Source of the DNA: DATMXS01 sp050260275
GTDB taxonomy: Bacteria; Acidobacteriota; Terriglobia; Bryobacterales; Bryobacteraceae
Length of the DNA stretch: 33,442 nt
Direction of reading: 5' to 3'
Assembly: GCA_050260275.1 (NCBI GenBank)
Contig: JBLNBX010000231.1
Span: forward strand, 1-33,442
Part shown: piece by piece, positions 17,301-24,119 of the stretch
Position numbering within the stretch: position 1 is the first letter of the stretch
Layout of the letters: every line of letters begins with the position of its first letter
The notes under the pieces: model-generated
Databases searched by the model: none
The model's input: only the letters and a program-made list of their open reading frames with translations
Told to the model about the DNA's origin: nothing
Program-made: the position numbers and the translations under genes

Positions 17301-17722
17301 CCGTCGTTGCGCAGGGCGGCAATCCCTTCACGCCTTACATGCTGGTCAACAATAGCTTCAGCCTGTCGTCGAACAACGTGCAGTATCCGGACGTGATCGG
17401 CAATCCGGTGCGCAAGAATCCGACGATTGATTCGTGGTTCAACGTTGATGCCTTCGCCGCCCCAGCGCCCGGGAAGTTCGGGAACATGGGGAGGAACAGC
17501 ATTTACGGCCCGGGTCTTTTCACGGTCGGCCTGTCGCTCGTCAAGACGTTTGCAATCACGGAGAGGATCCGGTTCGACCTGAGCGGAAACGCGACCAACG
17601 CCCTGAACCATCCCTCGTTCGCCCAGCCTGACCTTGCAATCGGTCCGGGTCACGTCGGGAAGATCACCGCTGTGACGGTGGGCGGGCGGCAAATCGAGCT
17701 CGTTGGTAAGCTGAGGTTCTGA
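14396..17722 (+). CDS. Oar-like TonB-dependent receptor 1 with carboxypeptidase-regulatory domain
   Basis: Outer-membrane protein of 1108 residues. The signal peptide (FFRKLLLVYACFLLCTGIAWG) is followed by a carboxypeptidase-regulatory-like beta domain (about 32-115: VTGTVTDQSGAVIPGVTVTI, VNLQLNVSQTAE-like strand). A plug domain follows (about 120-240), then a long barrel with QDDFKVSPNLTLNLGLRW and NYTWSHMLSNQDSSGRG. It ends in Phe (VGKLRF), as barrel proteins do. These receptors import bulky substrates using TonB energy, and their Oar-like subgroup is much expanded in Acidobacteriota. The GH51 and GH43 genes follow after a terminator, so an arabino-oligosaccharide ligand is plausible but not shown. 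No SusD-like lipoprotein is nearby. Confidence 0.9.
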   Translation: MIAGPQFFRKLLLVYACFLLCTGIAWGQAMNSADVTGTVTDQSGAVIPGVTVTINNLDKNTERTIVTNDAGIYDTGPLVPGDQYQLTFQKEGFTTLRRGPMTLRVGVTGLNVQLNVSQTAEAIVVSEAAPVLETTSPEISATLAVETLAQLPQVGTPDWQQFIVLLPGTAGTPQNGNNTTNPGMDGVAANGSMPYSTALFDGVNANSPMSNNVIATPIFDAIGEVKISASLFSAQYGTGGVLYNQISKGGTNEFHGMAYDYVRNTAFNASDFQFGLDRPKTPINYHALGGNIGGPMIKDRVFFFFAVERIINHGGSRTSFLTVPTTRMLTGDFSGMNTIYDPRSQVVDPSTGVVTRQPFADNKIPELMLDPVAKAIQAIYPAPNTPGTVVNGVTTNNYVYSVPSINPQIKYFGRFDADVTPNNRITGSTAWNDSWGKGTGPVCPINCLDRNIFNNNSQISDYWSISPHTLNEFRFGFMAEYDTLKPQTLGQGWPDKLGLKFAKADVFPSINISGIYGLGPSLNANYNENQFDISDVVTLIRGRHSLKLGANVILMRANSTAWGNINGATLDFTGVYTAGSNSGPLASSSGASYADFLLGYARSWSASVTPQYGGRLRSPAAFIQDDFKVSPNLTLNLGLRWLGTTGWSDVNGNARSFDPTIINPATNQPGAMWYAVTAVNGRTALQKSRFNNWLPRIGFAYLLGDRTTVRGGFGMYTFPWNVDGYASNSLGRAFGASGNLTDSTNNVQPVVILSSTGDINYQGEKGASINSLFKDAPLEPDAYNGQGVGFVQYDSPVPLLKSWNLTIQRQIGQTMVAEIAYVGSRGTNLAFVTDLNQVPEDKMGPNSAQFRPYPFQSITGVNTEGISNYHALQLQLSKRMSSGLSFNVNYTWSHMLSNQDSSGRGTKMGNTPYQSAYDPSRNYGSSNFDIRHMFKGYAIYDLPFGRGRRFLNTNRALDAVLGGWTLSSTVVAQGGNPFTPYMLVNNSFSLSSNNVQYPDVIGNPVRKNPTIDSWFNVDAFAAPAPGKFGNMGRNSIYGPGLFTVGLSLVKTFAITERIRFDLSGNATNALNHPSFAQPDLAIGPGHVGKITAVTVGGRQIELVGKLRF

Positions 17723-17737
17723 CGCAATGACCCCCGG

Positions 17738-17787
17738 CCAGCGGCCGTGCGGGATAGGCCAAGTCCGGCTGCCCGCACGGCTGCTGG
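17738..17787 (+). terminator. Hairpin terminator after Oar-like receptor 1
   Basis: Arms 17738-17753 (CCAGCGGCCGTGCGGG) and 17772-17787 (CCCGCACGGCTGCTGG) pair over 16 positions with one G-T wobble, around an 18-base loop. ACCGTTTTGG follows, giving a four-T run. It lies 15 bases after the receptor stop and separates it from GH51. Confidence 0.75.
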
Positions 17788-17904
17788 ACCGTTTTGGCCA
17801 TGATACCCTCCTCAACTCCGGCCCCCGCATGCCGGGCGATCATCCTCCCCGGCAAAAGCTACATGCGTTTTCAGCTAACAGGCAAACCGCGAACGGAGAC
17901 ATTC

Positions 17905-20016
17905 ATGCTGAAATTCTTCGCAGTTGGATTGGTAAGTGCCGCCCTTATGTTCGGCGCAGGCCAGCAGCCCGGAAGCTCTCCGGGAGCTGCGATCGCCGTA
18001 AGCATAGACGCGACGAAGACCAGTGATCCCATCTCCCCCTACATCTACGGCCAGTTCATCGAGCACATCGGCGATCTGGTAAACCGCAGCATGTGGGCCG
18101 AGATGCTCGATGACCGCAAGTTCTACTACCCGGTCACATCAGCCCAGCCGCAGCAGCAGCCCGCTGCCGGTCAGCGGCGCATGCGCGGGCGCGCGCCAAA
18201 TCGCTGGGTGCCTATCGGGCCGGATGCCTCCGTCACGATGGACACGAAGACTCCGTGGGTGGGCGATCACAGCCCTGTCATCACACTTGATGGCGCCGAA
18301 CCGCGGGGCATCAGGCAGGCTGGGCTCGTGCTGCGCAAGGGCAAGGAGTACAGCGGGCGAGTGGTGCTCGCCGCCGATCGCGGAGCGAAGGTCGCCGTGA
18401 GTCTGGTCTGGGGTGACGCCCCCGGTGACCGCCAAACCATTCCGATTTCGAGAGCCAACTCAACCTACGCCAGGTTTCCGCTTAAGTTCACCGCGGGCGC
18501 GGATACTGACAACGGCCGCATCGAGATCTATGCCACAGGACAGGGCACGTTCCGTGTCGGCGCGGTTTCGTTGATGCCGGCAGACAATATCCGTGGCTTC
18601 CGGCCGGACATCATGGCGCTGTTGAAAGACCTGCGCACCGGCATGTGGCGCTTCCCCGGCGGCAACTTCCTTTCGGCCCACGACTGGAAGGACGCAATCG
18701 GCGACCCTGACAAGCGCCCGCCTACGTGGGATTACGTGCGTTCGGGAGTGCAGCCAAACGATGTCGGCACCGACGAGTTCCTCACGATGTGCGAACTGAT
18801 AGGCGTCGACGCGTTCATCAGCGTCAACTCCGGTTTCGGCGAGGCGCGCAGCGCCGCCGAACTCGTTGAGTACGTGAACGGCTCGCCCGACACGCCGATG
18901 GGAAAACTGCGGGCGGCCAACGGGCACCCGGCGCCTTACAACGTGAAGTGGTGGGGCATAGGCAACGAGATGTACGGGAGCTGGCAGTTCGGCTACATGG
19001 CGCCCGAGCAGTACTTCATCAAGCACAACATGTTCGCCAAGGCCATGAAGAAAGTTGACCCTACGATCAAGCTTCTGGCCACCGGAGCCACCCCCGACGA
19101 GATGACTATTTACGGCCTCGCGCTTCCGATCGTGGGGAAACTCATACCCGAGTTCGGTTCCAAAGCCGATTGGACCGGAGGTTTTTTCACGCACTGCTTC
19201 GACAACATCGACATAATGTCGGAGCATTTCTACTCCTACGCGGGGCAGCGTTTCGATCACTCTTCGGGCATCCGGCCGGGGTCGTTCACTCGGGCCGACT
19301 ACATGGTTAAGGTCGACGAACCACTGGTCGAGTGGGCACGCCGGCCGGCGAACCGCGTGCGTAACAAGGTCGAGGCGTATGAGGAGTATTACCGGCGCAT
19401 ACCGGCCCTGAAAACCAGGCGGATTCCCATGGTGATTGACGAATGGGCCTACACCGGCGCCGGCAACAACCTGAGAGGGAGCCTGGCGAACGCTATGGTT
19501 CTCCAGGAGTTCTTCCGGCACTCGGATCTCATCATCATGGCCGGGCACACGATGGGAACCTCAGCGATCGAGTACAACGCAACCGAAGCTGCATTGAACA
19601 CAACCGGCGTTCTGTTCAAGTTCTACCGCGATTACTTCGGCACCGTGCCGGTGGCCGTCGGCGGCAATTCGCCCGTGCCTGCTCCACTGTATCCGGTGGG
19701 AGCCGATCAGCCGAAAGTGAACGCCGGCAGTCCGACCTACCCCGTGGACGTCACCGCCGCGCTGGCCGAGGATGGGAAGAAGCTCACTGTTGCGGTGATC
19801 AATCCTACCGAATCCGCTCAGAATCTGACGTTCGCTATCAGCGGCATTTCGCTACGGAACCAGGGAAAGGTATGGAGGATGACGGGGCCGAGCCTGGATG
19901 CTTCGACCGGGTTGGGGCGGCAGGAAGTGACGGTGACTGAGGCGCAGGTGAACGACACCCGAGCCGTGACCGTGCCGCCGATCAGCATCTCGATCTATCA
20001 TTTTGAGCGGCAGTAG
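17905..20016 (+). CDS. GH51 alpha-L-arabinofuranosidase with embedded carbohydrate-binding-like domain
   Basis: Protein of 703 residues from ATG 17905, with ACGGAG seven bases upstream. Longer starts exist but add no plausible leader. Signal peptide: KFFAVGLVSAALMFGAG. SPYIYGQFIEHIGDLVNRSMWAEMLDDRKFY is the typical GH51 opening; only its middle is diagnostic. A CBM_4_9-like beta insert follows (about residues 110-220). The catalytic barrel has MWRFPGGNF, the acid/base in GIGNEMYG (E355), and the nucleophile in VIDEWAY (E513). A C-terminal beta domain (about 590-703) ends in ISISIYHFERQ. The enzyme would release arabinose from arabinoxylan oligosaccharides. It heads a run with two GH43-like genes in the same direction. 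The mature protein should be periplasmic or outside. Confidence 0.95.
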   Translation: MLKFFAVGLVSAALMFGAGQQPGSSPGAAIAVSIDATKTSDPISPYIYGQFIEHIGDLVNRSMWAEMLDDRKFYYPVTSAQPQQQPAAGQRRMRGRAPNRWVPIGPDASVTMDTKTPWVGDHSPVITLDGAEPRGIRQAGLVLRKGKEYSGRVVLAADRGAKVAVSLVWGDAPGDRQTIPISRANSTYARFPLKFTAGADTDNGRIEIYATGQGTFRVGAVSLMPADNIRGFRPDIMALLKDLRTGMWRFPGGNFLSAHDWKDAIGDPDKRPPTWDYVRSGVQPNDVGTDEFLTMCELIGVDAFISVNSGFGEARSAAELVEYVNGSPDTPMGKLRAANGHPAPYNVKWWGIGNEMYGSWQFGYMAPEQYFIKHNMFAKAMKKVDPTIKLLATGATPDEMTIYGLALPIVGKLIPEFGSKADWTGGFFTHCFDNIDIMSEHFYSYAGQRFDHSSGIRPGSFTRADYMVKVDEPLVEWARRPANRVRNKVEAYEEYYRRIPALKTRRIPMVIDEWAYTGAGNNLRGSLANAMVLQEFFRHSDLIIMAGHTMGTSAIEYNATEAALNTTGVLFKFYRDYFGTVPVAVGGNSPVPAPLYPVGADQPKVNAGSPTYPVDVTAALAEDGKKLTVAVINPTESAQNLTFAISGISLRNQGKVWRMTGPSLDASTGLGRQEVTVTEAQVNDTRAVTVPPISISIYHFERQ

Positions 20017-20076
20017 AAGGTTCGGCAAATTGGGTTCGGCGTAATCCATCCGGCGCGGGCCGGCGGGAACGCGGCG

Positions 20077-20157
20077 ATGGCCGTGTACAGGGCATCGCAG
20101 AGCAACCTGGCCCGCGCCGCCCTCTTCCGGAAGCAGTTGCGAATGGAGTTGCTGTAA
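20077..20157 (+). other. Possible 26-residue reading frame before the GH43 gene
   Basis: An ATG at 20077 opens a short frame (ending LFRKQLRMELL) that stops 12 bases before the GH43 start. It overlaps arms of a long inverted repeat, GGCGCGGGCC near 20053 and GGCCCGCGCC near 20109. It could be a leader peptide, the last trace of a lost gene, or chance. No clear ribosome site precedes it. Confidence 0.15.
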
Positions 20158-20169
20158 GGACGGGGCATC

Positions 20170-21189
20170 ATGCGATTCGCAGTGTCGATAGCATTTCTGA
20201 CCCTACTGCTGGGAGCGCAGCAGCCTGCGAAGACGGGGCTGAAGCTGGGTGATTTCTACTCACACGATCCGTTCGTACTGGCGCACGCCCAGAGCAGGAC
20301 CTATTACCTCTACAACAGTGCCGGTCCGAGGCAGACCGGGAACGGCAGGTCCGGCGTCCTCGCATACACCAGCAAGGATCTCGAGAACTGGGAGGGGCCC
20401 CGCATAGTCTTCACAGTCCCGGACGGCATCTGGGCGGACCCCGCTCAGGGCGTCTGGGCGCCTGAGGTGCACGAGTACCGCGGCAAGTATTACTTGTTTG
20501 CGACGCTCCACAACAGGAATAAGCCAATCCAGTCGCCGGGCGAGGAGTGGTTGCCTGTGTACCAGGGCGTCAAGTACGCGCATCACCTTCGCGGCACGCA
20601 CATCTTCGTCGCGGATGCCCCCGATGGACCCTTCCGCACGCTCGGGGACGAACCGGGTCCTCCTATGGACTTCATGACGCTGGACGGAACGCTGTATGTC
20701 GAGAACGGCGTCCCCTACATGGTGTACGCCCACGAGTGGATACAGGTTCTCGACGGAACGATGGAGGCGATCCGCCTTACGCCGGACCTCTCGAAACGCG
20801 TGGGTGAACCATTTCACTTGTTCAAGGCATCCGACGCCCCGTGGCTGCAGCATGCACGAGCTGTTTCTAACAAGCCTCGAACGTATGTCACCGACGGGCC
20901 TCAACTCTACCGCACCAGTAAGGGGCGTCTACTGATGCTTTGGTCAAGTTACAGAGATGGCCTGTACGTCCAGACGCTGGCAGTGTCGCGAAGCGGAACG
21001 CTGGCCGGACCTTGGGAGCAACTGGAGCCTCTTGTAGGCGAGGATAGCGGCCACGGGATGCTGTTTCGAGCATTCGACGGCCGCCTGATGCTGGTGCTGC
21101 ATCAGCCCTTTCGAAATGCCAGGGCCAAGCTGTTCGAGATGGAAGACACGGGCGAGACCATCCGGGTGAAGCGGCAGTTGGTGTACTGA
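20170..21189 (+). CDS. GH43-like glycoside hydrolase, presumed active copy
   Basis: Secreted protein of 339 residues. Signal peptide: RFAVSIAFLTLLLGA. AAGGACGGGG before ATG 20170 serves as ribosome site. The five-bladed GH43 propeller shows SHDPFVL (presumed base D33), WAPEVHEYRGKYYLFATL (E99) and VTDGPQLYR (D242, where GH43 enzymes usually have EGP with the acid Glu). Repeats of the propeller-edge type are evident: AYTSKDLENW, FVADAPDGPF, SRSGTLAGPW. Relatives act on arabinosyl or xylosyl linkages. The Asp in place of the usual acid Glu leaves the exact chemistry open. A 335-residue paralogue follows 16 bases downstream. Confidence 0.85.
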   Translation: MRFAVSIAFLTLLLGAQQPAKTGLKLGDFYSHDPFVLAHAQSRTYYLYNSAGPRQTGNGRSGVLAYTSKDLENWEGPRIVFTVPDGIWADPAQGVWAPEVHEYRGKYYLFATLHNRNKPIQSPGEEWLPVYQGVKYAHHLRGTHIFVADAPDGPFRTLGDEPGPPMDFMTLDGTLYVENGVPYMVYAHEWIQVLDGTMEAIRLTPDLSKRVGEPFHLFKASDAPWLQHARAVSNKPRTYVTDGPQLYRTSKGRLLMLWSSYRDGLYVQTLAVSRSGTLAGPWEQLEPLVGEDSGHGMLFRAFDGRLMLVLHQPFRNARAKLFEMEDTGETIRVKRQLVY

Positions 21190-21205
21190 GCGGCGGGAGA
21201 ATCGA

Positions 21206-22213
21206 ATGCGCATAGCTGCATGCTTTCTGCTCACCATGGTCGCGGCGGGGTACGCGGCGCCGCGCACAGGCGTAAAGCTCCAGGAGATTCCCGCCGGCGC
21301 GCCCTACATCCTCGCTGACTCCGCTACACAGACTTACTATCTGTACACGGCGACGGGACCTTCGGCCGCCGCCGGTCATCGGGGCGGCACTCTGATGTAC
21401 CGGAGCAAGGATCTGGAGAGCTGGGATGGCCCCACCCTGGTGTTCACGCCACCCGAGGGGATGTGGGCCGACCCGGCGCTCGGCGCTTCGTCACCGAGTG
21501 TTCATGCCCACCAGGGCAGGTATTACCTGCTGGTTACCCTGCGCAACTCCAACAGCGTCATCGAGAAAGCGCCGCCTGCATGGCGAACAACCACGCGTGA
21601 GGCGACTCACATCTTCGTAGGCGATTCGCCGGCCGGGCCGTTCAAACCTGCCTCCGACGCGCCGCCTACGCCTGCGGACTTCATGGCGCTCGACGGAACG
21701 CTGTACTTCGAAGGCGGCGTTCCCTATCTTGTGTATGCGCACGACTGGGTTCAGGTGATCGACGGCGGCATCGAGGCCGTCCGGCTGCGGCCGGACCTGT
21801 CGTCCTCCGCGGGTGATCCATCAGGGCTGTTCAGGGGTTCTTCCGCGATCTGGCTGAAGGAGCAGAAAGCGGCGTCCAGGAGTCCGCGGTTCTATGTCAC
21901 TGCCCGTCCGTCGGTCCACAGGACGAAGCAGGGGCCGCTGCTGATGCTGTGGACGAGCCAGCGCGGTGGCCAATACGTGCAGGCGCTCGCCTGTTCCGCG
22001 TCCGGCAGGTTGGATGGGCCGTGGCGGCAGGAAGAACCGCTGTTGCTGGATGAACGCAGTTCTCACGCGACAATTTTCACGACGTTCCGGGGCGAGTTGA
22101 TGCTGGCGATACAGCATGTGCCCGGGGACAATCGCCATCCCGTCATCCGGCTCGTGCCAGTAGAGGAGGCAGGCGGCAGCATCCGCGTGAAGCGCGGAGC
22201 CGGCGGAAACTGA
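21206..22213 (+). CDS. GH43-like paralogue that has lost the catalytic acids (pseudoenzyme)
   Basis: Protein of 335 residues, alignable along its whole length with the gene just upstream, so this is an ancient tandem duplication. Signal peptide: RIAACFLLTMVAAGYA. GGGAG lies seven bases before ATG 21206. The fold-defining parts are kept: TYYLYTATGP, YRSKDLESWDGP, FMALDGTLYFEGGVPYLVYAHDW. The three presumed active-site positions are all replaced: D33 of the neighbour becomes Ala32 (GAPYIL), E99 becomes Ser98 (SSPSV), and D242 becomes Ala233 (TARPSV). The reading frame is intact and normally spaced, so it is maintained, not decayed. A sugar-binding or regulatory partner role is inference. The GH43-like call rests mainly on its neighbour. 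Confidence 0.85.
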   Translation: MRIAACFLLTMVAAGYAAPRTGVKLQEIPAGAPYILADSATQTYYLYTATGPSAAAGHRGGTLMYRSKDLESWDGPTLVFTPPEGMWADPALGASSPSVHAHQGRYYLLVTLRNSNSVIEKAPPAWRTTTREATHIFVGDSPAGPFKPASDAPPTPADFMALDGTLYFEGGVPYLVYAHDWVQVIDGGIEAVRLRPDLSSSAGDPSGLFRGSSAIWLKEQKAASRSPRFYVTARPSVHRTKQGPLLMLWTSQRGGQYVQALACSASGRLDGPWRQEEPLLLDERSSHATIFTTFRGELMLAIQHVPGDNRHPVIRLVPVEEAGGSIRVKRGAGGN

Positions 22214-22825
22214 GGCGCCGGCTCACCTGATCTCAGCCGGGCTGGCCGGGCGGTGAGGATGGTTTCGTCCAGGGCCGGGTCTGTTCCTCGCGCGCGTCGT
22301 GCCGGCCCCACGGTTCCAGCGCGGCTGCCGTGGCGCAATCCGCCAATAAGTGTTCGAAATTAGCAGTGAACCAAGTCTGGATGCGTCGTTGCGGCCGCAC
22401 CACCGTCGCGCGCTGAGGGTTGAGCATCTCAACAGAACTGATCAACCCGGCTGCTAGTACTCCAGCGCCGGCCCGCATTAACGCGGTGCAACATTCGATT
22501 AGCACCGTCGCATCTGCCCGAACAGTTCGCACGCGGCCAGGCTTCGGCGGCAGTCCGGCAATTCACGGCCAGCGCGTGAAACGGTGCTTTAACACACCCT
22601 TAACAGTTAGCCCTGCCGGGTATTTGCACTAATCGCAACAGCAAGATTGCACACTAGCTGACTGTCCTTTACCGTTTGGAACCTAGCGCCGGGTGGATTT
22701 CCGACGTATTGTATCCGCTGCCTACTGTACCAGGGTTGGGTGAAAGCTGGTCAGACGGCTTTGGGGGCCGGCTATAGGGGTGTCTGTCCGAACAGTGATT
22801 ACTTAAGAACAACCAAGGAGATCGT
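22214..22825. other. Intergenic region before the racemase/receptor-2 operon
   Basis: About 610 bases with no gene. It holds a CGGTGC/GCACCG inverted repeat (22484-22489 and 22502-22507), a TTGCAC-rich stretch near 22624-22652, and the ACCGTT-N4-ACCTAGC motif (22671-22687). A promoter for the racemase/receptor pair must lie here, but I cannot fix it. Confidence 0.5.
22671..22687 (+). promoter_or_regulatory. ACCGTT-N4-ACCTAGC motif, copy 2
   Basis: Second copy of the element seen at 14182-14198, 139 bases before the racemase start. The four middle bases differ (TGGA here, CTAT there), while the six left and seven right bases are identical. Confidence 0.3.
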
Positions 22826-24082
22826 GTGTATCGACGCTCGTTCTTGAAAGTGCTGGGGGCCGCCATACCCGCGGCCGGTTCCGCTCCGTTGCTCAATGTT
22901 CTAAGCGCCCAGGAACGGGGCAGGGTCAAGATCACCGACGTCAAGGTGATGCGGCTGCGCATGAACGGCCATGCGATGCCTCTGGTGAAGGTCGAGACCG
23001 ATGCCGGCGTGTACGGCATTGGCGAGTGCCATCACGACATAACGGGCTTGGGGGCGAAGGACGTCGTTCTGAACGCCTTCCGGCAGATGCTCATAGGCCA
23101 GGACCCGTTCGACATCGACAGGCTCACGACCCAGATGATGTGGAGGGTGTCCTACCTCGGCGGCAATCACGGGATCGCCGTCCACGCGGTTACCGGGGTT
23201 GAGATCGCGCTTTGGGACCTCGCAGGCAAGCTGCTGGCCATGCCCGTGCGCAAGATCCTCAGCGGGGGAGCTTTCACCGACAAAGTCCGCGCCTACTGGA
23301 CCGGTTCGCCCCGGAACTACCTCGATCCGGCATCTTGCCGGGAATGGGCGGACTACATGAAGAACTCCGTCCAGAAGTGGACGGCCGCCAAGGTAGACCA
23401 TCGCTCGAGGCGCCCGGGCGGATCGCCCCTGAACCGCCGGCTGAGCAACGAAGATCTCGACCAGATAGTCCAGGGCTTCACGAACATTCGTGAAGCCGTG
23501 GGGCCCTACTTCGAAATCGCCGTCCACTGCCACTGGGAATTCGATTTCTTCGATGCCCTGCGGCTGGCGCGGGGAGTAGAGAAGATCCGCCCGTGGTGGC
23601 TGGAGGACCCCATGCCTCCGAACTACGTGGACACGTGGGTGAAACTCACCGCGGCCTCCCCGGTTCCGATCCTGTGCGGCGAGAACCTCTACACCCGCAG
23701 CGACTTCCTGCCTTTCATCGCCAACCAGGGCGTTCACATCATCGAAATCGACATCTCGCAGGCAGGCGGCCTGCTCGAAGCGAAGCGAATCGCGGATCTC
23801 GCCCGGATTTTCAACATTCCGGTTGCAACGCACAACGTCATGGGGCCCATCGCCACGATTGCCTCGGCCAACTGCGCCGCGGCCATCAACGACTTCATGG
23901 GTCACGAAACCTTCGACTTCAAAAACGGCAGAAGAGCCGGGGAAGGGGATCTGATCGTCTACGATCGCGAGATCATCCAGGACGGCCACATTCAACTCTC
24001 GGATAAGCCGGGTTTGGGCCTGGAACTGAACAGAGAGTTCGCATCTAAGCACCTGATGGATGGAGAGACGTGGTGGGGTTAG
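22826..24082 (+). CDS. Tat-exported mandelate racemase/muconate lactonizing-type enolase-superfamily protein
   Basis: Protein of 418 residues starting at GTG 22826, with AAGGAGAT (22814-22821) upstream. The N-terminus YRRSFLKVLGAAIPAAG is a twin-arginine leader, so the protein should be folded with its metal before export. The N-terminal capping domain (LVKVETDAGVYGIGE) precedes the TIM barrel. Candidate metal ligands are WWLEDPMPP (Glu) and CGENLYTR (Glu). The first ligand position, normally Asp in a VDxH-like motif, here reads IAVHCHWEFD. ATHNVMGP carries the His that acts as catalytic base in many members. Relatives dehydrate or isomerise sugar acids, and substrate cannot be told here. It lies 37 bases before receptor 2 and is probably co-transcribed with it. 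Confidence 0.88.
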   Translation: MYRRSFLKVLGAAIPAAGSAPLLNVLSAQERGRVKITDVKVMRLRMNGHAMPLVKVETDAGVYGIGECHHDITGLGAKDVVLNAFRQMLIGQDPFDIDRLTTQMMWRVSYLGGNHGIAVHAVTGVEIALWDLAGKLLAMPVRKILSGGAFTDKVRAYWTGSPRNYLDPASCREWADYMKNSVQKWTAAKVDHRSRRPGGSPLNRRLSNEDLDQIVQGFTNIREAVGPYFEIAVHCHWEFDFFDALRLARGVEKIRPWWLEDPMPPNYVDTWVKLTAASPVPILCGENLYTRSDFLPFIANQGVHIIEIDISQAGGLLEAKRIADLARIFNIPVATHNVMGPIATIASANCAAAINDFMGHETFDFKNGRRAGEGDLIVYDREIIQDGHIQLSDKPGLGLELNREFASKHLMDGETWWG

Positions 24083-24119
24083 GTTTCCGCTAAGTCACAG
24101 CTGATTCGGAGGAGCATGT

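Noticed and set aside
22901..24052. A 383-codon open frame opposite the racemase gene
   Set aside because: It is a shadow of the enolase-superfamily gene, which carries the Tat leader and metal-site motifs.
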